DNA from: Micromussa lordhowensis | Lineage: Eukaryota; Cnidaria; Anthozoa; Scleractinia; Lobophylliidae | DNA: 64,000 bases | Direction: 5' to 3' | NCBI GenBank assembly: GCA_964020085.1 | Contig: OZ026601.1 | Coordinates: 2,762,901 to 2,826,900 of the forward strand | Shown here: piece after piece, positions 1-11,287 of the stretch | Numbering within the stretch: position 1 is the stretch's first letter | Layout of the letters: each line of letters begins with the position of its first letter | Translations under genes and position numbers: made by a program | The notes under the pieces: model-generated | Database searches by the model: none | The model's input: only the letters and a program-made list of their open reading frames with translations | What the model was told of the DNA's origin: nothing

Positions 1-242
1 GCCCCTAGCCCTAAAACAATAACAGCTGCTACAATGACCAAACAATGGCAGCTTACGAGAGCTGCTACACTTCTGTGAGCTCTTGGTATACTATCTATAC
101 CACTGCACTCGACAATCACCATGGATTACTCACAATTGGTTGAGTTGATGTGAGACCACTACTATATGTGCAGTGTAAATATTAATAATTCTCGACTTGT
201 ACTTTAGAATTAATCACTCAAAGTTAGAACTAAATTTCATCA

Positions 243-262
243 GAGGGCATAGTTCAGTGGTA
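243..262 (+). pseudogene. tRNA-Cys 5' fragment
   Basis: The first ~20 nt resemble the tRNA-Cys acceptor and D arm of the neighbouring copies (gagggcatagttcagtggta). The sequence then runs straight into the flanking block 'ataatggtacctg', so the remainder of the gene is deleted. Confidence 0.6.
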
Positions 263-557
263 ATAATGGTACCTGTTTTATTTACGGCTTTAGTTATCTA
301 AATATCCATTTTCTAACTCCACGCAAAAACGCCAAAAATGTCTTCTTTTAGTTTCTATGGTTCTATAAATTTAAAAGAAAATGTACGCCTTTTACTTTAA
401 AAAATTTTAAAGTTATGCAAATATTGAAACTACTAAACTCTTTAAACATTTGATTTTACATCAAAACAAACGTCTGTTGTTTCCCCTCACAGCTTATCAA
501 CACTTTTTGGACCGACAAGCAACGATGAAAAACCTAGCAAAATAACGTTTTAGATAG

Positions 558-628
558 TGCACTGGCCGGGAATCGAACCCGGGCCTCCCGCGTGGCAGGC
601 GAGAATTCTACCACTAAACCACCAATGC
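558..628 (-). tRNA. tRNA-Gly (GCC)
   Basis: The reverse complement is a 71-nt cloverleaf: 7-bp acceptor GCATTGG/CCAGTGC, discriminator A, anticodon loop CTGCCAC with GCC, and T arm CCGGG-TTCGATT-CCCGG that also forms the B box. This copy has TTTAG where the others have TTCAG in the D arm. All stems can pair, so it is probably functional. Confidence 0.9.
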
Positions 629-1052
629 TCGTTAGAAAACGTGATGATGAGGTTCTTGATTCATTCGAATTAATGAATGCCTTGCGGGAACTACTGATCC
701 GATGTACGCTCACTCAAGTATCTAGTAAGTGAAATATATAACGTTCAAAAATGCTTGTAGATAACTATACAACAAATTACTTCTTTATTTGCTGATTGTT
801 GTTCTCTGAGCTTTTTGGAAATATTTTTCAGTTGCGTTTTTCTGAGGAAGTGGTCACAAGTCGTAAACTGATTCAAAAATTCATTTTGTAACTTCACTGA
901 TGATTTCACGAGTGATTGCGAGAACAAAGTGACTTTAGATAGTTCTAGGAGTGGACTAAATCTTTCAGTCGTAGTCAAAAACATTAAATATTTATAACAT
1001 CTCAATTGTACCTTAGAATTAGCCAGTTAAATTTACAGCTTAATTGTTATCA

Positions 1053-1124
1053 GGGGGCATAGCTCAGTGGTAGAGCATTCGACTGCAGATCGAGAGGTCC
1101 CCGGTTCGATCCCGGTTGCCCCCT
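1053..1124 (+). tRNA. tRNA-Cys (GCA), T-stem variant
   Basis: This is a 72-nt cloverleaf with acceptor GGGGGCA/TGCCCCC and discriminator T. The anticodon GCA lies in 'actgcagat', and A and B boxes are present. Unlike the other copies it reads GTCCCCGG instead of GTCACCGG, which replaces a T-stem A-T pair with C/T. It may be a weakened or non-functional copy. Confidence 0.85.
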
Positions 1125-2387
1125 TATTGCTTTATTTTCCCAGGTATTTTTTCTCACTTTCAAATTGTTGTAGCTGTTTTGGTTATAACCTAAGTTCTTT
1201 GATTTTCTATTTTGTCGTAAATATACGGGAAACAAAACTAAAAATATGTTTTCTGACTCTCTGAGAAAGTGCATAAAGATAACTATTTTGTTTTGTTTTT
1301 TGCTTTCACTGAGGTTTTAAAATTTTGTTAAACTTCACATATTGTTGTTTATCAAACACAACTTTGTTATTGTATTGCAAAGTAGTCTTGGGGTAAATAC
1401 GAGCGTTCTGATTGGTTTTTGCTTCGTCGGGGTTTGCCTTACGGATCGTTTCCATCAAAAGCCGGTAAATTCAAGGCCCAAGTGCCATATAATAACATTG
1501 TTACTGACCTGGCATGTTCGAGCCCTACCGGGAACTGTTTACCCTCGGTCGTTTTTGTACGCACCTACGCTTGATTGGTGCGATCGGTCCGTATTTCCAT
1601 GACCTCGGGCTAATATTCTTTATTATTTTTTTCCAAGAGGGCACGGTAACGAATCCTGTAATCTGATTGGTTCTTAGCGCGGTCCGGATTTTCCTATCTC
1701 TGACCACGGTCACGGTAACGGCGGGAAACAGCGCGGGTGAAATTGTCATGTTCAGCTAGGTTTCGTGAATGAACTAGCGGTAATCGTCGATCTTTTCCCT
1801 TTTTACACTTCCATGGACGATTAATCAACGGAAGTTTACCTCTGGCCACTTTTAAATAACAAGGAAGGTCACTGTAAGTAGATTTAATTGAGTGTTTTCT
1901 AGCCCTGAGAGTTTGTGTGGTTGGTTGTAGCTCGGCGTTGTAATGGCGCGTAATTCTGTGTTTTTCACCGCACAATTTTAAGCTAACAGAAGTCAAATGC
2001 AGTCGAGTTTAGCCTCTCTGATAGTTGCTGTATTTAAGAGAAATTCTGCAGAATATACTTAACGAATTTCCTCGCTTCCTGCTACTCAATTTACGGTAAA
2101 AAGGTCCGATTTCGGGTGATTCGCAACGACTGATAGAGATTGTGCTTGTAGTGCAACTTCAGTCAAACTGCGCGAAATTTCACTATCGGAAAAACACTTA
2201 ACTGGTGAATTAGATGCAACTAACATAAAAGCAATTCAAAATCTTTCTTTGGGTAGTGTCTGAGTTTACTCGCTCGTTCGTTCGTTAGACTTTTTACGAT
2301 GGTTTGTAGACGGCACGTAAACCAATTCAATAACAAAGTTGTGTAAACCCAATTGTAAGCCAAATTAGCGCAGGAAAAAATAAATAA

Positions 2388-2480
2388 GTTATTTGCCGGC
2401 TTAGGGTCGGTCCGTATAGTGAAAAACTGTGACCTCGGTCACAGTTTTTCACTATACGGACCTCCCAGCCGGCAAATAAC
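2388..2480. repeat. long near-perfect hairpin (foldback MITE)
   Basis: Two arms of about 45 nt face each other around position 2434. The inner stem is gaaaaactgtgacc/ggtcacagtttttc, extended by ccgtatagt/actatacgg and gttatttgccggct/agccggcaaataac. The loop is only a few bases. It is typical of a non-autonomous foldback element, and no ORF is associated. Confidence 0.85.
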
Positions 2481-2485
2481 ATATA

Positions 2486-2630
2486 TTTATTATATGGCTA
2501 TTTCCGCGAGCGTGCAAGATGAATCAAGTCCTGCGCTGGTTACCCGAGCGGGCAAGTCAGAGCTATCTTGCCCGCCCGTGACTACCCGCCTTGTCCCGCA
2601 AGAAAATTTGCCAGAAAGCCATATAATAAA
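2486..2630. repeat. short MITE with tttattatatggct ends
   Basis: The ends tttattatatggct and agccatataataaa are inverted copies bracketing a core that contains an internal inverted repeat 'cgagcgggcaag'/'cttgcccgcccg'. A diverged relative lies at about 31000-31120, with matching 'tatggct', 'gcgagcgagatgaa' and 'tacccgag' motifs. Non-coding. Confidence 0.65.
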
Positions 2631-3079
2631 TCCTTTAGAGACCAAGCTTGTTCGGTAAAGATTGCTTGATATTGTTTTTGCCTCTCAGTGTCTTGGCAGA
2701 TACCCAGCCATCTTGGCCTCACACTTGGTCAATAACCCAAATATATGACCCTAGAATCAGCCAATCAGAGCGCCCTTTAACAAGTATGATAATTTTAACC
2801 GAACGCTTTCTAAAACTTCATAATAATAGTACCTGTTTTAGTTACGGCCAAATTCGCCAAAAAAGCGTCTTCCCTTAGTTTCTCGGTGGTTGTGTGTTAC
2901 AAGAATCGCAGCTTATAGTTTCTGTAAGATGAAATTGTACACTTTTTTACTTTTCGCTATTTTAAGTTACGCAAAAATTAAAAATACTTAATCAGTGTTA
3001 ATTCTTAAATATAACAAAAAATGTTGTTTCGCCTTGGAGCTTATCTGCACAAAGCCTGGCAAAATAATTTGTCCCATAC

Positions 3080-3150
3080 TGCACTGGCCGGGAATCGAAC
3101 CCGGGCCTCACGCGTGGCAGGCGAGAATTCTACCACTGAACCACCAGTGC
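3080..3150 (-). tRNA. tRNA-Gly (GCC), anticodon-stem variant
   Basis: This is a 71-nt reverse-strand cloverleaf with acceptor GCACTGG/CCAGTGC, anticodon GCC and an intact T arm. The 3' anticodon strand is GCGTG instead of GCGGG, which gives one T-T mismatch in the anticodon stem. It is possibly functional but weakened. Confidence 0.85.
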
Positions 3151-3781
3151 TCGCAAGAAAACACGGCATAATTTTTGAGCCAAATCTGTTACAGCCAGGC
3201 CTCTCTGCTTTACACACTGCGAGAAAAATTCGGCGACGCGGCAAGAGTCGCAAAGCAAACAAGTTGTTGAGTGTGGTTAATCCGGCTCAGGATGCTTCTG
3301 ACAATACTATTGACTCAGCTCTAAATATGTTCCCTATACCATTGCACTCGACAAAGTCATTGATTAGTGGTTGACTTGATTTATGTGCAGTGTGAACATT
3401 TGATCTAATTCAGTTCACGCCGGGGTTTGATGATGAGGTCCTTGATGGCCCATCCAGGAAAACGTCAGTCACTGAATGCCGGAATAAAATAACAAAAAGA
3501 TATTTTAAATTCTTGTTTGGCTATGAAGACAAATAACCTGCAGCAAAAGTGTCGTATTGCAATTTAGTCTTGGGGTAAATACGAGCGTTCTGATTGGTTC
3601 TAGTTTTATCGGAATTTGCCATACGAACCGTTTCCATCATAGGTCGTGTATTTTTTTCGTTTTCGAAAGCCGGTAAATTCAATGCCCAAGTCCGATATAA
3701 TAGCCTGCTTACTAACCTGGCTTCTTCAAGCCTTACTGGGGAATGTTGGCCGTCGGTCGTTTTTGTACGGCCCAAGCTTAA

Positions 3782-4187
3782 GGCGGGGGTAAACATGAAG
3801 GCTGTTTTGAGGTCGCTTAACACGGCCTTTCTGCCAATATCTCGGCCACGTTTCAAGCAACACTAAATCTCTCTGCTTATCTCATTAACCACTGTCTGGC
3901 GGTTTTGTGTAAATTTTTGGGTAATTTTTGGGCATTTTGGGAAAGAGATTTTTTTCTCAAAGGATAGGTTAAATTGAGGAAAATATGAAATGTTGAAGAT
4001 TTGATTGATTTGGAAAATTGAAATTTGAAGTGAAGAATTAGTAGACGGATACTAAACAGTCCCCTAGCAACCTGGGGCTCTCTTTTGCGCGGTCAACTGT
4101 CTGGTAGTGTTTCCAACCCATCTTAATCCTAACAATTTCCTTTCAATATCACTTCAAATTTCACGCCTATTCATGTTTACCCCCGCC
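3782..4187. mobile_element. TTAA-flanked MITE, family A copy 1 (406 bp)
   Basis: The element is bounded by TTAA at 3778-3781 and 4188-4191. Terminal inverted repeats are GGCGGGGGTAAACATGAA and its complement, about 18 bp. The interior (cttaacacggcctttct, tttgggaaagagat, ggatactaaacagtcc) matches the copies at 16349 and 38870. The TTAA target duplication is the hallmark of piggyBac-type transposition. No transposase is encoded, so it is non-autonomous. Confidence 0.88.
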
Positions 4188-4332
4188 TTAATTGTTGCGC
4201 TCGGTCTGCACTGCCGCGACCTCGCCCAGTGTTCAGTCCAATGCGGCCATATAAGCCATATAAAATTACTAATAATCACGCGACATGTAACCTAAATTAA
4301 AATTTCAAATTTGGCGGGAGCGATCAAGTCAA

Positions 4333-4404
4333 GGGGGCATAGCTCAGTGGTAGAGCATTCGACTGCAGATCGAGAGGTCACCGGTTCAATCCCGGTTGCC
4401 CCCT
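4333..4404 (+). tRNA. tRNA-Cys (GCA)
   Basis: This is a 72-nt cloverleaf with GGGGGCA/TGCCCCC acceptor, GCA anticodon, T stem ACCGG/CCGGT and T loop TTCAATC. All stems pair. It lies 296 nt upstream of the convergent tRNA-Gly. Confidence 0.92.
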
Positions 4405-4700
4405 TTCAAAGTTATTGAGCCGAACGTTTTTTTAACCTTCATAATAATGGTACTTGTTTTAGTTACGGCCTAGTCATGGTTTTAGTTACTGTCTAGTTAA
4501 TGTCTTCTTTTAGTTTCTGTGCTTCTACGGAGGTACAAAATCACAGTTCATGCTTTCTTTTTAAAAGTTAAGCAAACATTGAAATTCTTGATTTTCAGGC
4601 ATCAAAACAAAAGTATGTTGTTTCACCTTGCAGCTTATCAGCACTTTTCTGGTCCGAGGAACAGCTGACGAAAAACCTAGCAAAATAATTAGTTAGCTAC

Positions 4701-4771
4701 TGCACTGGCCGGGAATCGAACCCGGGCCTCCCGCGTGGCAGGCGAGAATTCTACCACTGAACCACCAGTGC
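4701..4771 (-). tRNA. tRNA-Gly (GCC)
   Basis: This is a 71-nt reverse-strand cloverleaf with acceptor GCACTGG/CCAGTGC, anticodon stem CTCGC/GCGGG, anticodon GCC and T stem CCGGG/CCCGG. All stems pair, making it one of the cleanest Gly copies in the array. Confidence 0.93.
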
Positions 4772-5120
4772 TCGGCACAAATTTATCGCCTAATTTGTGA
4801 GCCAAGACTCTCATAGCCAGGTTTCTCTGCTCTACACAGTGCGAGAAAAATTCGGTGATTCTATAGGAGGCGGAATACAAACCACTTGTAAATGTGAGGG
4901 TGATTAGGCTGCACCTAATCAACACGCCTCTATTTGCTTAAACTGACCCTTCTGACAATACTTCTGACTCAGCTCTTGGTATACTCTCTATACCATTGCA
5001 CTCGACAAAGTTATGGATTATTTACAATGTGAGACCACTAATATATGTGCAGTGTGAATACTTCTCGACTTGTACTTTAGAATTAATCACTCAAAGTTAG
5101 AACTAAATTTTATCAGCTCA

Positions 5121-5157
5121 GGGGGTATAGCTCAGTGGTAAAGCACTGGTTGCCGCC
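5121..5157 (+). pseudogene. tRNA-Cys with internal deletion
   Basis: The acceptor and D arm (gggggtatagctcagtggta) are joined directly to the 3' acceptor strand (ggttgccgcct). The anticodon arm and most of the T arm, about 35 nt, are missing. It sits in a further copy of the array block, so the deletion followed duplication. Confidence 0.85.
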
Positions 5158-6183
5158 TTTCAATGTTATTTACCCGAACGTTTCTTTAAACTTCATAATA
5201 ATGGTACCTGTTTTAGTTACGGCCTCAGTTATTTAAATCTCCATTTTCTAACTCTATGCAAAAACGTCCAAAATGTATTTTTTTAGTTTCTGTGGTTCTG
5301 TGTTACAAGAATCGCAGCTTATTTTTTCTGTAAGCTAAATCGTACACTTTTTACTTTTAGCTATTTTAAGTAAATACTTAACTCTTAAAATATTTGATTT
5401 TACATCAAAACAAAAGTCTGTTGTTTCACCTTTGCAGCTTATCAGCAGGTTTTGGACGGGGAAAGAGTTGATGAAAAACCTAGCAAAATGAAAAACACTG
5501 CATTAGCTCGCTAAAATCATGGGGCATAATTTGTTAGCCAAGTCTATCAAAGCCAGTTCCCCATGCAGGCTCAGCACACTGCGAGGACAATAATAACAAA
5601 ATATTGAAAATTCTTGTTTGGCTATAAAATAAGCCAGATGTTTCTTTCAGGCAAATGACCTGCAGCAGTGAAAAAGGTTGGGGAAAAAAGAAAAGAAAAA
5701 AAACTGAAATGTTCTTATATAAAAATACCAAGTAAGCGTTGAGATCCCATTTATCGTACATAATTTAGAAATGTCGTTCGAATTAATGAATGTCTTAGAA
5801 CTACTGATCCGATGTACGCTCACCATAGACCAGAACGTTGTCAAGTATCAAGTAAGTGAAATATATAACGTTAAACAATACATGTAAATAACTATCAAGA
5901 AATCATTTCTTTCTTTGCTGCCATTGCTGTTCTCTGAGACTTTTGGAAATATTTTTCAGTTGCGTTTTTCTGAGCAAGTGGTCAAGTCTTATACTGATTC
6001 AGAAATTCATGTTGTAACTTTAACTGGTGATTTCAAGAGTGATTACGAGAACATATAGGTAGTTCAAGCATAATACAGACTGGACTGAATCTTAATTCGA
6101 AATCTTTAATACATTTTAAAATCATAACGTCTCAACTTGTACCTTAGATTTAGCAAGTTCAATTTCGCACTTTGTAATCATCA

Positions 6184-6255
6184 GGGGGCATAGCTCAGTG
6201 GTAGAGCATTCGACTGCAGATCGAGAGGTCACCGGTTCGATCCCGGTTGCCCCCT
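6184..6255 (+). tRNA. tRNA-Cys (GCA)
   Basis: This is a 72-nt cloverleaf with canonical GGGGGCA/TGCCCCC acceptor, GCA anticodon, T stem ACCGG/CCGGT and T loop TTCGATC. All stems pair and both internal promoter boxes are intact. Confidence 0.93.
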
Positions 6256-6737
6256 TGCTGTTTTATTTTGTCAAGTATTTTTTCTCACTTTCAAATTGTT
6301 GTAGCTGTTTCAGTTATGACCTTAGTTCTTTGATTTTCTATTTTGTTAAACTGTCAAAATACGGGAAACGATGCTAAAAATATGTGTTCTAACTCTCTTA
6401 GAATGCATAAAAGGTAACGATTCTGTTTTTTCGCTTTCGCTGAGGTTTTAATATTTTAGGGTTAGGGTCCTAAATATAACAAACACAACTTTGGTATTGT
6501 GTTGCAAGGTAGTCTTGAGATAAATACGAACGTTCTGATTGGTTCTTGTTTCGTCGGTGTTTGCCTTACGCCGGAACCGTTTCCTTAATTCGAAAGCCGT
6601 GGGGAATGTTGGCTCTCGGTCGTTTTACGGACCTTGCGTAATTAGTGCGCTTGGTCCCTGTTTCCACGCCTTGCAGCTTATCAGCAGGTTTTGGACCGTG
6701 GAACAGTTGATGAAAAACCTAGCAAAATGAAAAACAC

Positions 6738-6808
6738 TGCACTGGCCGGGAATCGAACCAGGGCCTCCCGCGTGGCAGGCGAGAATTCTACCACTGAACC
6801 ACCAGTGC
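6738..6808 (-). tRNA. tRNA-Gly (GCC), T-stem variant
   Basis: This is a 71-nt reverse-strand cloverleaf with GCC anticodon and intact acceptor and anticodon stems. The T stem reads CCTGG against CCCGG, one mismatch that also changes the B box. It may be a decaying copy. Confidence 0.85.
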
Positions 6809-7721
6809 TCGCTAGAAACCTATCGCACAACACAGTGCGAGAAAAATTCGCGATTCCTTAAGAGTCGGAATTCAAACACTCTTCTGACAATGCCGCTGAT
6901 TCAGCTCTTGGTGTATTCCCTATACTATTGCACTCGTCAAATTCATTGATTAGGGGTTCACTTGATGTGAGATCTAGAGCACTGATTTATGTGCAGTGTA
7001 AATATTTGATCTATTTCAGTTCACGTCGCTTTCTTTTACCTACTAAGGGTGTTTGATGACGTGGTTCTTGTTGACCCATCAAAGAATACGTCAGTCACTG
7101 AATGAACAATTCTTCAGGTTTGGCTACGAAGACAAATAACCTGCGGCAAAAATGTCGCGTAAGAAAATACAAGAAAGAAAAAGAAAAAGGAAAAAAAAAC
7201 TTGAGGGGTCGACCAGCCCGTCCAGCCAGAGTAGACTGAAATTTTTCTGGGAAATGTTCTACTATGAAAGTATCAAGTGAGCATTGAGATCCCATTTATC
7301 GTACATAATTTAGAAATGTCGTTCGAATTAATGAATGTCTTAGAACGATTGATCCGATGTTCGCCGTCACTATAGACCAGAAAGTTATCAAGCATCAAGG
7401 AAGTGAAATATATAACGTTCAAAAATGCTTGTAATTAACTATACAACAAATTACTTCTTTATTTGCTGATTGTTGTTCTCTGAGCTTTTTGGTAATATTT
7501 AATTTTTCAGTTGCGTTTTTCTGAGGAAGTGGTTAAGTCTTATATTGATTCAGAAATTAATTTTGTAAATTCACAGCTGATTAGTTCACAAGCGATTACG
7601 AGAACAAATTGACTTTAGGTAGCTAGCTCCAGCGTAACACAGATTGGATGCAATCTTTAAAACATAAAATTTTCATAACACCTCAACTTCTTCCTTAAAA
7701 TTTAACTTAAAACTGTAATCA

Positions 7722-7793
7722 GGGGGCATAGCTCAGTGGTAGAGCATTCGACTGCAGATCGAGAGGTCACCGGTTCGATCCCGGTTGCCCCCT
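7722..7793 (+). tRNA. tRNA-Cys (GCA)
   Basis: This is a 72-nt cloverleaf identical in its stems to the copy at 6184, with acceptor GGGGGCA/TGCCCCC, GCA anticodon and T loop TTCGATC. It is the last tRNA of the left array. Confidence 0.93.
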
Positions 7794-8690
7794 TACAATA
7801 CCCATTTGTGAGTTTTTTTTCTCTTTCAAATTGTTGTAGCTGTTTTATTGTGACCTTAGTTCTTTGATTTACTACTTTGTTTAACTCTACGGGAAACAAT
7901 ACTAAAAATTGGTTTTCTAATATTCTTAGAAAGTGCATAAAGATAAAAATTCTGTTTTTCGCTTTCTACGAGGTTTTAAAAGTTTGTTTAATTTCGTGTA
8001 TTTTTCCTAAATTGTGACATGTACAGTTTGTTAATATAAGACACGCTCGTTTTGAGGTAAATCCGAACGTTCTGATTGGTTCTTGCTTCGTCGGGGTTTG
8101 CCTTACAAACCGTTTCCATCACAAGTCGTGTATTTTTTCGTCTTCAAAAGCCGGTAAATTCAATGCCCGAGTGCTATATAATAACCTACTTATTAACTTG
8201 GCTTGTTCGAGCCTTACTGGGAACTGTTGGCCCTCGGTTGTTTATGTAGGCACCTACGCTTACTTGTCAATTTTGGCCCTCGGATATTGACTTGAGACTG
8301 TAGTTAATAGAGGGAATGGTTATGAAACCTGGCTATGAAACCTTTGTTGTATGTTTTTGTTGGCTATTTTTTCTATTATTCTGCACAAAACCTGACAAAA
8401 TACAAAAGGTGGTTATGTGTGCTCATACAACTAACCAGCACTGAGAAGCATCGTGATTATGTAATTCTTGCATAGTCAAAGAGCATAAAACAAACGATGT
8501 GCAGGGTCAAGGACCTTCCAACATAATTCTTAGCCTGTTTGTTTTCTTCTTTGATGTTCACCGGGCTTCTTAAGCATTCCCTCTATTAACTATGATGAGA
8601 CCAACAATTTATGTCAAATGTGAATATTTCAGATCCATTTCATTTAATGTTATCTCATGTCTCTACCATTACGCCACTTTCTCTCCTATT

Positions 8691-9048
8691 AGGAAGCTTA
8701 AGCAAACCACGACGACGACGGCAACAAGAACGTCACCAAACAAAAGGTTTAATGAGCAAAACAATAGCTGTGCACGTGCATTATAACTCTTTGTATATTT
8801 CCTTGCCGTCCTCTGCAAAACAACAACGTGAAATGACCAAGTTGTCCGTCGTCTACGGAACGTGGACGACGACGGCTAATCTTTTGTATTTTCATTTGGA
8901 ACTGAACGCCGTCGTTGTATATTTAGCTTAAGCACGTTTTTAGAGAACAGATCTACGAGATAATCGCGACTTTCGCTTGAAAGTATAACTTCATTTTTTA
9001 CTAGGCATCGTCCTTTACGTCGTCGTCGTCGTTGCTTAAGCTCCCTAT
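8691..9048 (+). mobile_element. MITE family B copy 1 (ends in GACGACGAC tracts)
   Basis: The ends carry 'aagcttaagcaa..cgacgacgacgg' and its complement 'cgtcgtcgtcgttgcttaag', with a non-coding interior. The next element is the same sequence in reverse orientation, and a third copy lies at 18768-19499. The apparent small ORFs are low-complexity artefacts. Confidence 0.75.
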
Positions 9049-9418
9049 TAGGGACCTTAAGCAACGACGACGGCGACGCCAAGGACGACGCCTAGCAAAA
9101 AATGAATTTATATTTTACCGTCGAATTTCGCACATGCCTAGATCTGTTCAGCACGTCTATCGGTCTCAGAGCCAGCTCAAGCTTAATATGCAATGCAAGC
9201 GTTCAATTCTAAAAGAAAACACGAAAAATAAGCTGCCGTCACTCACGTTCTCCAAAATACCCAGAACTTGGTCATTTCACGTTGTCGTTTTGAAGAGGAC
9301 GGCTAAGAAATGTACCAAGAGTTATAACGCACGTGCACAGCTATTGTTCTGCTTATTAAACCTTTTGTTTTGTGGCGTTCTCGTTGCCGTTGCCGTCGTG
9401 GTTTGCTTAAGGTCCCTA
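9049..9418 (-). mobile_element. MITE family B copy 2, inverted
   Basis: The reverse complement of this segment aligns with 8691-9048 from end to end: 'caaaaggtttaat', 'aatagctgtgcacgtgc' and 'acgtgaaatgaccaagtt' occur in the same order. The ends are 'agggaccttaagcaacgacg' and 'gtttgcttaaggtcccta'. Together the two copies make a ~730-bp inverted repeat centred near 9049. Confidence 0.78.
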
Positions 9419-9499
9419 ATTATTAAGGGTGTTCGACGACGAGTTCCTTGAAGACCCATCCAAGAAAAGGTCAGTCGCTGCACGATCAACATTAACAAA

Positions 9500-11220
9500 A
9501 AAACATTGAAAATTCTTGTTTGGCTACTAAATAAGCCGTATGTTTCTTTCAGACAAGTCACCTGGAACAAAAAGGTTACATGTAAATAGCTATGAAACAA
9601 ATTACATCTTTGCTTACTGAGTGTTGTTCTCTGAAACTTGCGCCGCATATCTTATGCCAGTTAAGATTTCTATGCAGATGGCTTGGCATTATTCAGATTA
9701 TTCTCGCAAGCTACATTTCGTTTCACTGTTATCGCCTGAATGTTCAATATCACATCCATGTCCAATATCACGATACCATTCAACTTTATGCAGATATTTG
9801 GTTGGAGGGGTTTAACAGAGTTGTCATCTTGGTTATATAGCCTATTTCATCCGCAATTTTTATTTATCAAGGACGTTGAAGGTATGTACGTACTGTTAAC
9901 GCGACTGAATAACACTTGAAGTGTGTGTCTGGCTAGCCTGGGTAGCTTGACGGTTTAAGCAATTTTTTAAGCAATTTGAGTGCGAGCGCACAAAGCGGCG
10001 AAGTCACGAAAACGAGCGGCTTCACTGCTCGTTTACGCGGCTTCGCTACGATGCAGGCTTATACGAATACCCATTATACACTTGACATGTAATGCTTTCG
10101 ATCAGGTTGGCACTAGCACGTTTTTCTCTGACTTTAGTTTCTTATTTGTTCCCATCTTACGTGACTTCAAAGTATGTCAGCGTGCAAATCACACCAATCG
10201 AAAAACTGAATTAGTCAGCCATTTTGTCCTTCAATATCGATCGACAACATAAACGTTGAAGATACATACAACAAGGACAAAGAAACCCACCTCACTAGCA
10301 ATCAACTAAACCAACTTTTTATCTCTATTTTAAAAATATATATATAGAGATTTCAACTCATCATTTATCCTGATTCATCTCCCAGTATAACAACTGCCCT
10401 GCGGGCAGGAGAGCGAAAACGTACAAGTTCTAACTATTCATGCAGAAAGCAAACGATTTTGCTAAATTTGTTCATGTTTCTCATGTATTGAATGAATAGC
10501 AAGCTACTGTTTTTCTAAAGTTAGCGAATAAATTTCTAAATTTCTCACATCGTATTGGTATCTAGCAGCAAGTACTGCAAGTTTTAGATATTTAATCTTT
10601 TGTATGGTCGCGCGCCCCACGTTATGCTGAATCATCACTTCAAATCAGTTTTTGGATATGGCGTCACCTTTTTGCATGTTTAATCAGTCAATCAGTCAAT
10701 CTTTGCACACTTTCCCCCTTATATTTTATAATCTAGTTTCTTGTCCAACTAACCCGTAAGTCATATTGGGCGCTTCACTGATGGAGAGAGAAAAGCGACA
10801 TTTTTGCAAACACATTTTTAACACAAAAGGATGAACAAGCGAAAGAAGAACGTAATCACCAATTAATTATATTTCTGTCATACCTTTCATTGCAACTTCA
10901 AGTCGTATTTTAATTTACATCACATGGTTGTTATTTATTTGTTATATATATTTGTTTCTATGGCGTTACCGAAGCATTCGTGAAAGTTTAGGAGAACGCG
11001 AAAAAGTTGTGGAAGCAGTTTTCCTCGTCACTTTCAAACTTTCACTCGTGTTTCTATCTAATGATTAGATTGAGCTCGAGATTTCTATCGCGTGATAGTT
11101 GACGTGGGCGCAGCCCGAGTCAAGTACCACGCATAAAAATCGAGAGCGAATAATCTAATTGCTTTAGTATAAATCTACTGTACCACTACTCGCTCAAAAT
11201 ATAATCTAAATCCTCTTTAC
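9500..11220. other. no gene seen
   Basis: I see no supported coding exon. The stretch has an array-like block near 9500-9560 ('tggctactaaataagccgtatg', also near 5620), short direct repeats such as 'aatcagtcaatcagtcaatc' near 10681, and AT-rich sequence leading to the receptor gene. 'tcctctttacag' ending at 11222 is a good 3' splice site and may close a 5'UTR intron of that gene. Confidence 0.4.
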
Positions 11221-11287
11221 AGACGCATCAAAAACCCAAAGAAGCGGCCGTTATTTTACAAATTGAATCCAGTACTTATGAGGAGAA

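Larger units (their letters stand above)
1..8270. repeat. tandemly duplicated tRNA-Gly/tRNA-Cys array
   Basis: Diverged blocks recur through this stretch. A block reading 'gatccgatgtacgct' followed by 'gtgaaatatataacgtt' appears near 700, 5810 and 7350. A block with 'gttctgattggtt' and 'tcgtcggggtttgcc' or close variants appears near 1410, 3590, 6535 and 8070. A block with 'aataatggtacctgtttta' appears near 262, 2825, 4440 and 5200. tRNA-Gly genes on the minus strand and tRNA-Cys genes on the plus strand sit at equivalent places in the units. This looks like repeated unequal duplication with later indels. No protein-coding gene is convincing here; the small ORFs are chance frames. Confidence 0.8.

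Noticed and set aside
1525..1996. Overlapping minus-strand ORFs of 74-100 codons
   Set aside because: They lie in repeated array blocks, with biased basic composition, no splice sites and no domain.
3021..3374. 117-codon ORF across the tRNA-Gly at 3080
   Set aside because: The frame reads through a tRNA gene; open frames across tRNAs are incidental.
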